Of a DNA stretch of 64,000 bases, positions 17,059 to 31,422 are shown in pieces. The position numbers and the translations under genes are program-made. Every line of letters starts with the position of its first letter. The stretch's first letter is position 1. The stretch lies in the NCBI RefSeq assembly GCF_049354825.1, contig NZ_CP186480.1:1798001-1862000 (forward strand), read 5' to 3'. The notes under the pieces were generated by a model. The model was not told the origin of the DNA, ran no database searches, and was given only the letters and a program-made list of their open reading frames with translations. The DNA comes from Novosphingobium sp049354825. Lineage in GTDB: Bacteria; Pseudomonadota; Alphaproteobacteria; Sphingomonadales; Sphingomonadaceae.

Positions 17059-18303
17059 ATGCTCTACACTGCTTACGAACTGCAACGTTCGTGGCTCAAT
17101 GCCGCGAGCACCTGGGCCTCGGTCACTGCCGAGCTGCTCAATAACCCGGCGCTTCCCTTCGGCTATGCCGGCATCGGTCCGGTTGCGGCCTCTGCGCTGG
17201 AAGTGTTCGCCCACGCGTCGGCAAGCTATGGCAAGCCGGCCTTCGACATCGAGACCGTCACCGTCGACGGTGCCGAGCACGCGGTCACCGAATCGATCGT
17301 CCTCCACCGTCCGTTCTGCCGCCTGCTGCGCTTCACGCACGACGGGCTGCCCAAGGACGCGCCGCGCCTGCTGATCGTCGCGCCGATGAGCGGGCATTAT
17401 GCCACGCTGCTGCGCGGCACGGTCGCCCGCATGGCCGAACGCTGCGTCGTTTACGTCACCGACTGGGCCGACGCGCGGACCGTGCCGTCGAGCGAGGGGA
17501 CCTTCGACCTCGACGATTACATCGACTACCTGATCGACTTCCTGGCGTTCACCGGCGCCGGCACGCACGTGCTGGCGGTGTGCCAGCCGTCGGTTCCGGC
17601 GCTGGCGGCGACCGCGATCATGGCGCGGCGGGGCGACCCCAACAGGCCGCAGACGCTGACGATGATGGGCGGCCCGATCGACACGCGCGAGGCGCCGACC
17701 AGCGTCAACGACCTGGCGATGCAGCGTCCGATCGAGTGGTTCCGCCACAACGTGATCGCCACCGTGCCGCTGCACTATCCGGGCGGCGGCCGGCGGGTCT
17801 ATCCGGGCTTCCTGCAGCTGGCAGGGTTCATGAGCATGAACCTGGGCAATCACATGCTCAGCCACTATCACCTGTTCAAGCACCTGGTCGACGGCGACGG
17901 CGAAAGCGCCGAGGCGACCAAGGCGTTCTACGACGAATACCGCTCTGTCGCCGACCTCGACGCGGCCTTCTACCTGCAGACGGTGGAAGAGGTGTTCCAG
18001 AAGCATTCGCTTCCCAAGGGCACGTTCGTCCACCGCGGCACCACGGTTGACCTGGGCGCCATCGACGAGACGGCGATCCTGGCGATCGAGGGCGAAAAGG
18101 ACGATATTTCGGGCATCGGCCAGACCAGGGCCGCGCTCAAGCTTGCGACCGGCCTCGCCGAGAGCCGCAAGCAGTATTACCTCGCGCCCGGCGCCGGCCA
18201 TTACGGGATCTTCAACGGCAGCCGCTGGCGCACTACGATCGCCCCGATCGTCGAGGCATGGATCGCGAAATTCGAGCCCCCCGCGCTGAAAGCCGTCGCC
18301 TGA
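17059..18303 (+). CDS. phaZ: Intracellular polyhydroxyalkanoate depolymerase
   Basis: Hydrolyses stored PHB/PHA granules in the cytoplasm. Seen: the cysteine-nucleophile box VCQPS (Cys175), as in the Ralstonia PhaZ1 family, instead of a Ser lipase box, and the C-terminal GAGHYGIFNG with the catalytic His. 414 residues from ATG 17059, which has AGGAGG upstream; longer frames are unlikely. Ends directly against the stop of the DUF4126 gene. A thiolase and a MaoC hydratase lie 0.7-2 kb on, but no PHA synthase is in the window. Confidence 0.93.
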   Translation: MLYTAYELQRSWLNAASTWASVTAELLNNPALPFGYAGIGPVAASALEVFAHASASYGKPAFDIETVTVDGAEHAVTESIVLHRPFCRLLRFTHDGLPKDAPRLLIVAPMSGHYATLLRGTVARMAERCVVYVTDWADARTVPSSEGTFDLDDYIDYLIDFLAFTGAGTHVLAVCQPSVPALAATAIMARRGDPNRPQTLTMMGGPIDTREAPTSVNDLAMQRPIEWFRHNVIATVPLHYPGGGRRVYPGFLQLAGFMSMNLGNHMLSHYHLFKHLVDGDGESAEATKAFYDEYRSVADLDAAFYLQTVEEVFQKHSLPKGTFVHRGTTVDLGAIDETAILAIEGEKDDISGIGQTRAALKLATGLAESRKQYYLAPGAGHYGIFNGSRWRTTIAPIVEAWIAKFEPPALKAVA

Positions 18304-18921
18304 TCAGTCGGTAGCGGCCGGCGGCGGCGACCGGCGGCCGAACAGCCGTCGCAGCACCCGCCGCGCGGCCATCAGCAGCCAGATCGCCAGCGCCAGCAGC
18401 ACGACCGCGATCGCGCCGGCCGCCAGCGGGTGCGTGTAGGCCAGGAACAGCAGCCCGGTCGTTGCGATATCCTCGGCCGTGGAAACCACGACGTTGCTGA
18501 ACGGTTCGGGGCTGGCATTGACCACCGCCCGCGCGCCGGCCTTGCCGCCGTGCGCCAGCAGCGAGGCGCCGCCACCCAGGATGAAGACGATCGCCTGGGT
18601 CGCCGGATCGCCCGGATCGACGATCGACAGCGCCAGCATTGCCCCGCCCAGCGGCCTGATCACCGTGTGAACGGTGTCCCACAAGCTGTCGAGCCAGGCG
18701 ATCTTGTCGGCGAAGAACTCGCACAGCGCGGCGAAGCCAGCCGTGCCCATCACCCACGGGCTGGCCAGCGCCTTGAGCGCGGCCAGATGCTCCGGCAACG
18801 GCAGCCAGCCGGTGTGCATCGCCAGACCGGTGACGAAGATGCAAAGATAGAGCCGCCAGCCAGACAGCAGGCTGACGCTGCCTGCCAGGCCCAGGATCTG
18901 GATCAGTCCCAAGTGTTCCAC
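18304..18921 (-). CDS. DUF4126 membrane protein
   Basis: 205-residue multi-pass membrane protein of the DUF4126 family, function unknown. Seen: an N-terminal hydrophobic segment (IQILGLAGSVSLLSGWRLY), the central VDPGDPATQAIVFILGGGASLLAHGGKAGAR stretch read as conserved glycines around residue 110-125, a further hydrophobic segment near 165-185 and a basic tail. The start is GTG with GGAGGGG before it. It is convergent with phaZ with no bases between stops. Confidence 0.8.
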   Translation of the reverse strand: MEHLGLIQILGLAGSVSLLSGWRLYLCIFVTGLAMHTGWLPLPEHLAALKALASPWVMGTAGFAALCEFFADKIAWLDSLWDTVHTVIRPLGGAMLALSIVDPGDPATQAIVFILGGGASLLAHGGKAGARAVVNASPEPFSNVVVSTAEDIATTGLLFLAYTHPLAAGAIAVVLLALAIWLLMAARRVLRRLFGRRSPPPAATD

Positions 18922-19004
18922 GCGCCCCTCCCCGCCGCCGGCAAACGCCGGTCAGCAGGGGATGCGCGTTATCGCTCCGCCCGGCAAGCCCGCGCGGCGC
19001 GGGG

Positions 19005-20180
19005 TCAGAGAACCTCGAACAACCCGGCCGCGCCCATGCCGCCGCCGACGCACATCGTCACGACGACATGCTTGGCACCGCGGCGCTTGCCCTCGATCAG
19101 GGCATGCATCGTGCAGCGCGCGCCGGTCATCCCGTAAGGATGGCCGATCGAGATCGAGCCGCCGTTGACGTTGAGCAGTTCGTCGGGGATGCCCAGCTTG
19201 TCGCGGCAGTAGAGGACCTGGACCGCGAACGCCTCGTTCAGTTCCCACAGGCCGATGTCGCTCATCTTGAGGTCGAAACGCTCAAGCAGCCGGGGAATCG
19301 CGAAGACCGGACCGATGCCCATCTCGTCGGGTTCGGTCCCCGCGACCGCCATGCCGACATAGCGTCCGAGCGGGGTCAGGCCGCGCTTGGCGGCCAGGGC
19401 GGCCTCCATCACGATCACCGCCGCCGAACCGTCCGAAAGCTGGCTGGCATTGCCCGCGGTGACGATACCGTCGGGCAGAACGGGCTTCAGGCTGGACAGC
19501 CCCTCGAGCGTCGTCTCGGGGCGGTTGCCCTCGTCCTTGGCGATGGTGACCTCCTTCATGGTCACTTCGCCGGTTTCCTTGTTCGCGATGCCCATCGTCG
19601 TGGTGCAGGTGACGATCTCGTCATCGAACCTGCCCGCGGCCTGCGCCGCGGCGGTGCGCTGCTGCGACTGGAGCGCGTATTCGTCGCACTGCTCGCGCGA
19701 GATGCCGTAACGCTTGCCGACGGTCTCGGCGGTCTGGAGCATCGGCATGTAGACTGCCGGGTGCATTTCCAGCAGCGAACGATCGGGCATGACCCGCATG
19801 TCCTTGGTCTGCACCAGGCTGATCGATTCCTGGCCGCCGGCGGCGACGATGTCCATGCGGTCGACGATGACCTGCTTGGCCGCGGTGGCGATCGTCATCA
19901 GCCCCGACGAGCACTGCCGGTCCATGCTCATGCCCGAAACCGTGACCGGCAGCCCGGCGCGCAGGGCCACCTGGCGGGCGATGTTGCCGGCCTGGGCGCC
20001 CTGCTGCAGCGCGGCGCCCCACAACACGTCGTCGACCTCGCCGCCGTCGATGCCCGCACGCTCGACCGCCCTGGCGAGCGCCAGTGCCCCCAGCGTGGCG
20101 CCGGGGGTGGCGTTGAAGGCGCCCTTGTAGGCCCGGCCGATGGGGGTCCGGGCGGCGGAGACGATGACGGCATCACGCAT
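19005..20180 (-). CDS. Acetyl-CoA acyltransferase (thiolase)
   Basis: Thiolase of the acetyl-CoA C-acetyltransferase/acyltransferase family, acting in fatty acid breakdown or acetoacetyl-CoA formation. Seen: the nucleophile Cys90 (DRQCSSG), NEAFA, the His in GGSISIGHPYG, and the second catalytic Cys in TMCVGGGMG near the C-terminus. 391 residues is standard. AAGGA precedes the ATG. The MaoC hydratase gene lies just upstream on the same strand, suggesting a shared acyl-CoA role. Confidence 0.93.
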   Translation of the reverse strand: MRDAVIVSAARTPIGRAYKGAFNATPGATLGALALARAVERAGIDGGEVDDVLWGAALQQGAQAGNIARQVALRAGLPVTVSGMSMDRQCSSGLMTIATAAKQVIVDRMDIVAAGGQESISLVQTKDMRVMPDRSLLEMHPAVYMPMLQTAETVGKRYGISREQCDEYALQSQQRTAAAQAAGRFDDEIVTCTTTMGIANKETGEVTMKEVTIAKDEGNRPETTLEGLSSLKPVLPDGIVTAGNASQLSDGSAAVIVMEAALAAKRGLTPLGRYVGMAVAGTEPDEMGIGPVFAIPRLLERFDLKMSDIGLWELNEAFAVQVLYCRDKLGIPDELLNVNGGSISIGHPYGMTGARCTMHALIEGKRRGAKHVVVTMCVGGGMGAAGLFEVL

Positions 20181-20222
20181 GATTGGGTTTCCTTCGGTGA
20201 ATTGGCGCGGCCTGTGGCGCGA

Positions 20223-20672
20223 TCAGATGAAGACCTGGCTGATCCATTCGGCGATGAGCGCGGGCTTGTCCTCACCCTCGATCTCGATCGTGATTTCCAT
20301 GGTTTCCTGCCACTGCCCCGGGCGCTTTTCGGCCAGCTCGAGCAGCTTGAAATGGGCACGAACGCGCTTGCCCGAGCGGACCGGGGACAGGAAGCGGACC
20401 TTGTTGCCGCCGTAGTTGACGCCCATCTTGATGTTGTCCGGGCGCGGCACGTCGGAGTTCTGGCGCAGTGCCGGGATCAGCGACAGCGTCAGGAAGCCAT
20501 GCGCGATGGTTCCGCCGAACGGAGTCATCGCCGCCTTGGCGGGATCGACGTGGATGAACTGGAAGTCGCCGGTCGCCTCGGCGAACTGATCGATCCGCTG
20601 CTGCGTCACCTCGATCCACTCCGAAGTGCCGACCTGCTGGCCAACCTTTTCGCTCATGTCCTGCGGGGTCAT
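20223..20672 (-). CDS. MaoC-family (R)-enoyl-CoA hydratase-like protein
   Basis: 149-residue hot-dog-fold protein of the MaoC/PhaJ type. Seen: the hydratase motif D-x4-H around FQFIHVDPAKA with the following GGTIAHGFLTLSLIP. Such enzymes hydrate enoyl-CoA to (R)-3-hydroxyacyl-CoA. AGGAG before ATG 20672 decides the start over 20699. It precedes the thiolase by 42 bases on the same strand, so the two are probably one operon; with phaZ nearby a link to PHA or fatty acid turnover is plausible. Confidence 0.9.
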   Translation of the reverse strand: MTPQDMSEKVGQQVGTSEWIEVTQQRIDQFAEATGDFQFIHVDPAKAAMTPFGGTIAHGFLTLSLIPALRQNSDVPRPDNIKMGVNYGGNKVRFLSPVRSGKRVRAHFKLLELAEKRPGQWQETMEITIEIEGEDKPALIAEWISQVFI

Positions 20673-20799
20673 CGCGGTCTCCTTCGCGTCGTTTCGCAAG
20701 GCTTCATGGCAGGGCCAGGGCCCCCATGCAACGCGCCGCCGCCTGCCGTTACGGCATCGCGGGGCAAGGCCGAGCGCGATGGCGCAACCGGCCCGCGAA

Positions 20800-21912
20800 T
20801 CACCCGGCCGGGATAGTCCGGTGCGGCTCTATCCAACCGGGGGTATGGGCCTGAAGCCAGCGCTGGGCAGGTTTTTCGAGGCGGTGGTACAGCAGAACCG
20901 ATGCTGCCAGTACCGCCGCGAAATAGGCCATCAGCCCACCGGCGCCGAGCACCGCCCCGCCCGCCAGCGCAGCCGCGACGGCGCCGATGAAACTGTGCGA
21001 CAGGTAGGTCGAATAGCTGATTTCGCCCAGGTAGCGCAGCGGGCGGGTATCGAAGATGCGGGCGGGCAGGCCGCGCAGCAGCGCCAGCGCGTAAAGCGTC
21101 GCCGCGAACGCCGGCGGGGCGATTGCGGTCTCCGGCAATTGCCACGCCCAGCCGGCGGCAAGGACCGCCGCCAGCACCGCGACCGGCACGACCGCGGGAA
21201 GGTCGGGCCGGCGCGACCAGCCGACGCAGACGAGCGCACCGACCGCGAATTCCGCCAGGCAGCGCCACAGCCCGAAGCGGGCGATGTCGGCGCCCAGCGA
21301 GACATAGCCGTGCGCGGCGAACAGCGCGTGAACCGCGGCCAGCACCCCCGCCACCAGCAGCAGCCAGCCGCCCAGCGCCACCCAGCGGCGGCCGAGCAGG
21401 ACCACCAGCGCCGGGAACAGCAGGTAAGCGGCAACCTCGGTGCTGATCGACCACGACGGGTCGTTCCACTTCAGCGGGTCGATGAAGCCCCAGGCCTGGA
21501 TCAGCAGGATGTGGTAGGGCAGGTGACCGGGCGGAAAGCGCGACAGGTCGGCGCCGAGCAGCCCCATCACCGCCGCGAAGACCGCGAAGGCGGCGATCAT
21601 CGCGCCGTGCAGCGGCCAGACCCGCGCGAAGCGGCGCCACAGAAAGCTGCGCATCGCCCCCGGTCCGCCATCGGCAAGGCGCGCGGCGTAATTGTGCCAG
21701 ATCACAAAGCCGGACAGCATGAAGAACAGGTCGACTGCCAGGTAGCCGAACGAGAAGACGTGCAACACTGCCGGATGCAGCAGCCCCTCGGTCCACGGGC
21801 GGGCATGAAACAGGACCACCAGCCAGGCGGCAACGCCGCGCACGCCGGTCAGCGCGCCCAGTTGGCGAGGCAGGGCCGCAGCGGCGGCAGGACTGGCAAC
21901 GTCGAGGGCCAC
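20800..21912 (-). CDS. Acyltransferase 3 family membrane protein
   Basis: 370-residue multi-pass membrane acyltransferase (family of OatA/ExoZ), which O-acylates surface or secreted glycans. Seen: an N-terminal LTGVRGVAAWLVVLFHARPW with the conserved Arg and His, LFFMLSGFVI, about ten hydrophobic segments, and YSTYLSHSFIG near the C-terminus. The start is GTG at 21912. No SGNH domain is attached. The glycan substrate is unknown and no polysaccharide genes adjoin. Confidence 0.88.
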   Translation of the reverse strand: MALDVASPAAAAALPRQLGALTGVRGVAAWLVVLFHARPWTEGLLHPAVLHVFSFGYLAVDLFFMLSGFVIWHNYAARLADGGPGAMRSFLWRRFARVWPLHGAMIAAFAVFAAVMGLLGADLSRFPPGHLPYHILLIQAWGFIDPLKWNDPSWSISTEVAAYLLFPALVVLLGRRWVALGGWLLLVAGVLAAVHALFAAHGYVSLGADIARFGLWRCLAEFAVGALVCVGWSRRPDLPAVVPVAVLAAVLAAGWAWQLPETAIAPPAFAATLYALALLRGLPARIFDTRPLRYLGEISYSTYLSHSFIGAVAAALAGGAVLGAGGLMAYFAAVLAASVLLYHRLEKPAQRWLQAHTPGWIEPHRTIPAG

Positions 21913-22028
21913 GCAGCGCCTGATAGGGATTTTAGCCGTTTCGTGAACCCTCTTCGGCCGCTTTCACGCCCCATTTACCGCAACTGTGGCAGGAAGGCCG
22001 AGTCGCTGGCAGGACGAAGGGAGGCGCC

Positions 22029-22259
22029 ATGTTCGGAACATTTTCAGGGCGCCGGCGTGCCGGTGCGAAAGAGACGGGTGCGCGCGTCCTCGACATCGCC
22101 CAACTGCCCGAACCGGCAGCGCGCGAGGCGCCGCTGTCCGGACCGCTGCTGGCATCGCGGCTGGGCGCGGCGCTCAGCGCCAGCGAGGCGCCGCACCGCG
22201 CCGAGGCCGCGACGATCGCCGCGCTGCGCCGCGCGCTGGACCGCTTGTCGGAACGCTAG
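22029..22259 (+). CDS. Small hypothetical protein
   Basis: 76-residue protein with no recognised domain. The N-terminus is basic and Gly/Arg-rich (FSGRRRAGAKETG); the C-terminal 30 residues (RAEAATIAALRRALDRLSER) should form an amphipathic helix. A strong GGGAGG ribosome site 5 bases before the ATG supports translation. Sits alone between the acyltransferase (divergent) and gltB. Confidence 0.5.
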   Translation: MFGTFSGRRRAGAKETGARVLDIAQLPEPAAREAPLSGPLLASRLGAALSASEAPHRAEAATIAALRRALDRLSER

Positions 22260-22370
22260 ACGCCTGCCCGTACGCTTGCCGCCTGACCACGACGGCGGCT
22301 TGCCGCAAGGCGTGTCATTCGCAGTTGCAAAAACATCTTTCTGTCGCCACTGGGTTCCCTCGCGTAATTT

Positions 22371-22385
22371 TCTGCTGCTAGCAGA
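22371..22385 (+). promoter_or_regulatory. Short palindrome before gltB
   Basis: TCTGC-TGCTA-GCAGA at 22371-22385 contains the perfect 10-bp palindrome CTGCTAGCAG and lies about 55 bases before the chosen gltB start. It could be an operator or simply chance; the 180 bases before gltB otherwise show no clear promoter. Confidence 0.2.
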
Positions 22386-22439
22386 CAAGTGAGTCGCGCT
22401 TCGTTGCCTCCGCACGGCGGGTGGCGGAGAGGCGGGGCG

Positions 22440-27128
<4,689 letters not shown>

Positions 27129-27133
27129 CCGAC

Positions 27134-28570
<1,437 letters not shown>

Positions 28571-28586
28571 GCGGCAGGCGAGCCGG

Positions 28587-28712
28587 TTATTTCAGGTAGC
28601 GCCGGTTCTTGTCGCGCGCCTTGCGCGCGCGCCGCACCCGCACGAGCAAGGCGACTGCCCCGGCAGCGAGCAGGGCAATAAGTCCGTACGCGATTTCCAG
28701 TCGTAGCGGCAT
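28587..28712 (-). CDS. Possible tiny single-pass membrane protein
   Basis: 41-residue frame with one hydrophobic segment (EIAYGLIALLAAGAVALLV) followed by a strongly basic tail (RVRRARKARDKNRRYLK), the pattern of an Nin-Cout small membrane protein. An upstream ATG (28742) would give 51 residues. No ribosome site stands out. Lies between gltD (convergent) and ung (same strand, upstream). It may not be expressed. Confidence 0.4.
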   Translation of the reverse strand: MPLRLEIAYGLIALLAAGAVALLVRVRRARKARDKNRRYLK

Positions 28713-28762
28713 GCGATCCATCCAGTGAATCGGCATCCTCATCCCGGTGCCGATATTCCGTC

Positions 28763-29467
28763 CTATTGCCCGTCTTCGCAAGCGTTCGTTCGCGCCCAGT
28801 CGATCGTGCCGCGTCCGTGCGCCGCCAGAAACGCATTGGCGCGGCTGAACGGGCGGCTCCCCAGGAAGCCGCGGTGCGCCGACAGCGGGCTGGGATGCGA
28901 GCTGGCGACGATGCAGTGACGCGCGGCGCCAAGATCGGGGATCGCGCGCAGCTTGGCCTGCGCATGCGCGCCCCACAGCATGAACACGGTGGGCGCGGCG
29001 CGCGCGGCGACCGCGGCTATGCATGCGTCGGTAATGGCTTCCCAGCCGCGCCCGGCATGGCTGCCGGCCTGCCCCGCCTCGACCGTCAGGGCCGTGTTGA
29101 GCAGCAATACCCCTTGCTGCGCCCAGCCCGACAGATCGCCGCTGACAGGACGCTGTATCCCGCAGTCGGCCGCAAGTTCCTTGAACAGGTTGGCCAGGCT
29201 GGGCGGCTGGCGCACGCCCGGCGGCACCGCGAAGCTCAGCCCCATGGCCTGCCCCGGCCCGTGATAGGGATCCTGCCCCAGTATCACCACCCGGACGTCG
29301 GCAAGCGGGGTCAGGGCGAGGGCGCGCAGGCGCGCCGGTGCCGGCGGGTAGATTGCTTTTCCCGCCTTTTCTTCCTGCGCCAGCCAGTCCGCCAGGCGGC
29401 GCGCTTCGGGCGCGGCGAGAGCGGGGGCGAGCACGTCGCGCCAGGCCGGAGGGATCGCCGCTTGCAT
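28763..29467 (-). CDS. ung: Uracil-DNA glycosylase
   Basis: Family 1 uracil-DNA glycosylase, which removes uracil from DNA to start base excision repair. Seen: the water-activating loop GQDPYHG (Asp66), the SLANLFKEL segment, LLNTALTV, and the leucine loop HPSPLSAHRGFLG. The 234-residue length from ATG 29467 is typical; the frame stays open upstream but that part is antisense to RNase D. Divergent from the RNase D gene. Confidence 0.95.
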   Translation of the reverse strand: MQAAIPPAWRDVLAPALAAPEARRLADWLAQEEKAGKAIYPPAPARLRALALTPLADVRVVILGQDPYHGPGQAMGLSFAVPPGVRQPPSLANLFKELAADCGIQRPVSGDLSGWAQQGVLLLNTALTVEAGQAGSHAGRGWEAITDACIAAVAARAAPTVFMLWGAHAQAKLRAIPDLGAARHCIVASSHPSPLSAHRGFLGSRPFSRANAFLAAHGRGTIDWARTNACEDGQ

Positions 29468-29548
29468 CGCAGCGGCCTTAAAGCGGCGGACCGCGCGCGG
29501 CCAGCACCCCTTTCCAGCAATCCCCAATGCGCCTATGCGCGTCCGCTT

Positions 29549-30166
29549 ATGGCCGTCCATTTCCACGAAGAAGACCTGCCCGCGGGTGTCCTGGCCGCCG
29601 GGCCCGTCGCCGTCGACACCGAGACGATGGGGCTGATCACCGCGCGTGACCGGCTCTGCGTCGTCCAGATCAGCGACGGCAGCGGCGATGAGCACCTGGT
29701 GCGCTTCGCGCCCGGCAGCGCCTATGGCGCGCCGAACCTGCGCGCCGTGCTGGGCGATCCCAACCGGCTCAAGCTGTTCCACTATGCGCGCTTCGACCTT
29801 GCCGCGATCGAGCATTACCTGGGCGTCACCGCGGCGCCGGTGTTCTGCACCAAGATCGCCAGCAAGCTGACGCGAACCTACACCGATCGTCACGGCCTCA
29901 AGGAACTGGTGCGCGAATTGCTGGGCAAGGAGATTTCCAAGCAGCAGCAGTCGAGCGACTGGGGCGCACCCGAATTGAGCGACGCGCAGCGGGACTATGC
30001 CGCCTCCGACGTGCGCTATCTCCACGAGATGCACGCGATTCTCGTGACCCGGCTGGAGCGCGAGGGGCGCACGGGGATCGCGCAGGCCTGTTTCGATTTC
30101 CTGCCTACCCGCGCCCGGCTCGACCTCGCCGGCTGGGCCGATCGCGACATCTTCAGCCACGAATGA
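29549..30166 (+). CDS. rnd: Ribonuclease D-type 3'-5' exonuclease
   Basis: DEDD-superfamily exonuclease. Seen: the Exo I motif DTET (Asp23, Glu25), Exo II FHYARFD and Exo III YAASDVRYL. At 205 residues it is only the exonuclease domain; the HRDC domains of E. coli RNase D are absent, as usual in the alphaproteobacterial short form. The start at ATG 29549 fits the family. lptC follows after 25 bases on the same strand. Confidence 0.9.
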   Translation: MAVHFHEEDLPAGVLAAGPVAVDTETMGLITARDRLCVVQISDGSGDEHLVRFAPGSAYGAPNLRAVLGDPNRLKLFHYARFDLAAIEHYLGVTAAPVFCTKIASKLTRTYTDRHGLKELVRELLGKEISKQQQSSDWGAPELSDAQRDYAASDVRYLHEMHAILVTRLEREGRTGIAQACFDFLPTRARLDLAGWADRDIFSHE

Positions 30167-30191
30167 GCCTGCCACCGGAAGCTCTGGCGCA

Positions 30192-30836
30192 ATGACCCAG
30201 GCGGCCGACGCGATGCGCGGCAAGCGCCGCTACTGGGCGCGGCCCGGCGGCGCGCACGACAAGCTCGTGCGGACGCTGGCTGTGGTGCTGCCCGGCGCGG
30301 TCGGCGTGCTGTTCGCGATCATGGTTTTGGCGCCGCTGAGCCCGCGCGGCGAGGTCAGCTTCCTGCTCGATCGCAACAAGGTGGCGATGGTCAACCAGCG
30401 GCTGCGCGTGGCCGATGCCCGCTACCGCGGCGAGGACAACAAGGGCCGTCCGTTCCAGGTCTCAGCCGCCAGCGCCGTTCAGGCCACCGCCGCGATCCCG
30501 GTGGTGGCGATGAACGGGCTGATCGCCCAGATGATGCTGGCCGACGGGCCCGCGCGGCTCGATGCTCCCGACGGCAGCTACGACTTCGGCCGCGAGCGGA
30601 TCGACGTGGCCGGACCGGTCACGTTCAGTGCCCAGGACGGTTACCGGATGACGGTCAGCAACGTGAACATCGACCTGGTGACCCGCACGCTCGTCGGCGC
30701 GGGCGGTGTCGCGGGCGCGATCCCCGCCGGGACCTTCAGCGCCGACAGGATTCTTGCCGATCTCGACCAGCGCCGGCTGACGCTGGACGGCCACGCCCGG
30801 TTGCGCATGGCGCCCGGAAAGCTCAGGATGCCGTGA
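30192..30836 (+). CDS. lptC: LPS export protein LptC
   Basis: Single-pass inner-membrane protein that hands LPS from LptBFG to LptA. Seen: a cytoplasmic N-terminus, one hydrophobic segment near residues 33-54 (TLAVVLPGAVGVLFAIMVLAP), and a periplasmic beta-jellyroll of the LptC type (NQRLRVADARYRGEDNKGRPF). 214 residues. A GGAAG precedes the ATG. Its TGA overlaps the lptA start. Confidence 0.88.
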   Translation: MTQAADAMRGKRRYWARPGGAHDKLVRTLAVVLPGAVGVLFAIMVLAPLSPRGEVSFLLDRNKVAMVNQRLRVADARYRGEDNKGRPFQVSAASAVQATAAIPVVAMNGLIAQMMLADGPARLDAPDGSYDFGRERIDVAGPVTFSAQDGYRMTVSNVNIDLVTRTLVGAGGVAGAIPAGTFSADRILADLDQRRLTLDGHARLRMAPGKLRMP

Positions 30837-31408
30837 TGAATTCGAAACGACTTTCCCTTCGCGCCCTGGCGCTGCGCTCGCTGCTCGGCGGTTTCGCCGT
30901 CGGCGGGGGCGCGCTGGGCCTGATCGCGGTGTCGAACGCACAGGCGATCGCCGGCTTCAGCAGCAATGCGCCCGTCAACTACGCCGCCGACCGGATCGAG
31001 TTGCAGGACCGGCAGAAGCGCGTCGTGCTGTCGGGCAACGTCGATATCACCCAGGCCGACCTGCGGCTGCGCGCCGGCCGCACGACGGTGGCCTATTCGG
31101 ACGCCGGCAACCTGGCGATCCAGCGCATCGACGCCACCGGCGGGGTTACCGTCACGCGCGGCAACGAAACCGCCAGCGGATCAGTGGGCATCTACGATTT
31201 CAACCGCCGTATCATCACGCTGGCGGGCAACGTCGCGCTGCGGCGCGGATCGGACACGCTCAACGGCGGGCGGCTGGTGATCGATCTCAACACCGGCGTT
31301 TCCAGCGTCGATGGCCGCGCCGGCGGCAGTTCGTCCGCTGTGGGCGGGACGACCACCAGCAGCGGCGGGCGCGTTTCGGGCACGTTCTCGGTTCCCAAGC
31401 GCAACTGA
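30836..31408 (+). CDS. lptA: Periplasmic LPS-binding protein LptA (OstA family)
   Basis: Periplasmic bridge component of LPS transport. Seen: a signal sequence (residues 10-35, ending near SNAQA), then the OstA-like fold with NYAADRIELQDRQ, RVVLSGNVDITQAD and YDFNRRIITLAGNVAL, and a Gly/Ser-rich tail. ATG 30836 overlaps the lptC stop (TGATG); GTG 30833 is also possible. LptB and rpoN, which commonly follow lptA in alphaproteobacteria, are not here. Confidence 0.88.
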   Translation: MNSKRLSLRALALRSLLGGFAVGGGALGLIAVSNAQAIAGFSSNAPVNYAADRIELQDRQKRVVLSGNVDITQADLRLRAGRTTVAYSDAGNLAIQRIDATGGVTVTRGNETASGSVGIYDFNRRIITLAGNVALRRGSDTLNGGRLVIDLNTGVSSVDGRAGGSSSAVGGTTTSSGGRVSGTFSVPKRN

Positions 31409-31422
31409 GGGGCGACATTCGC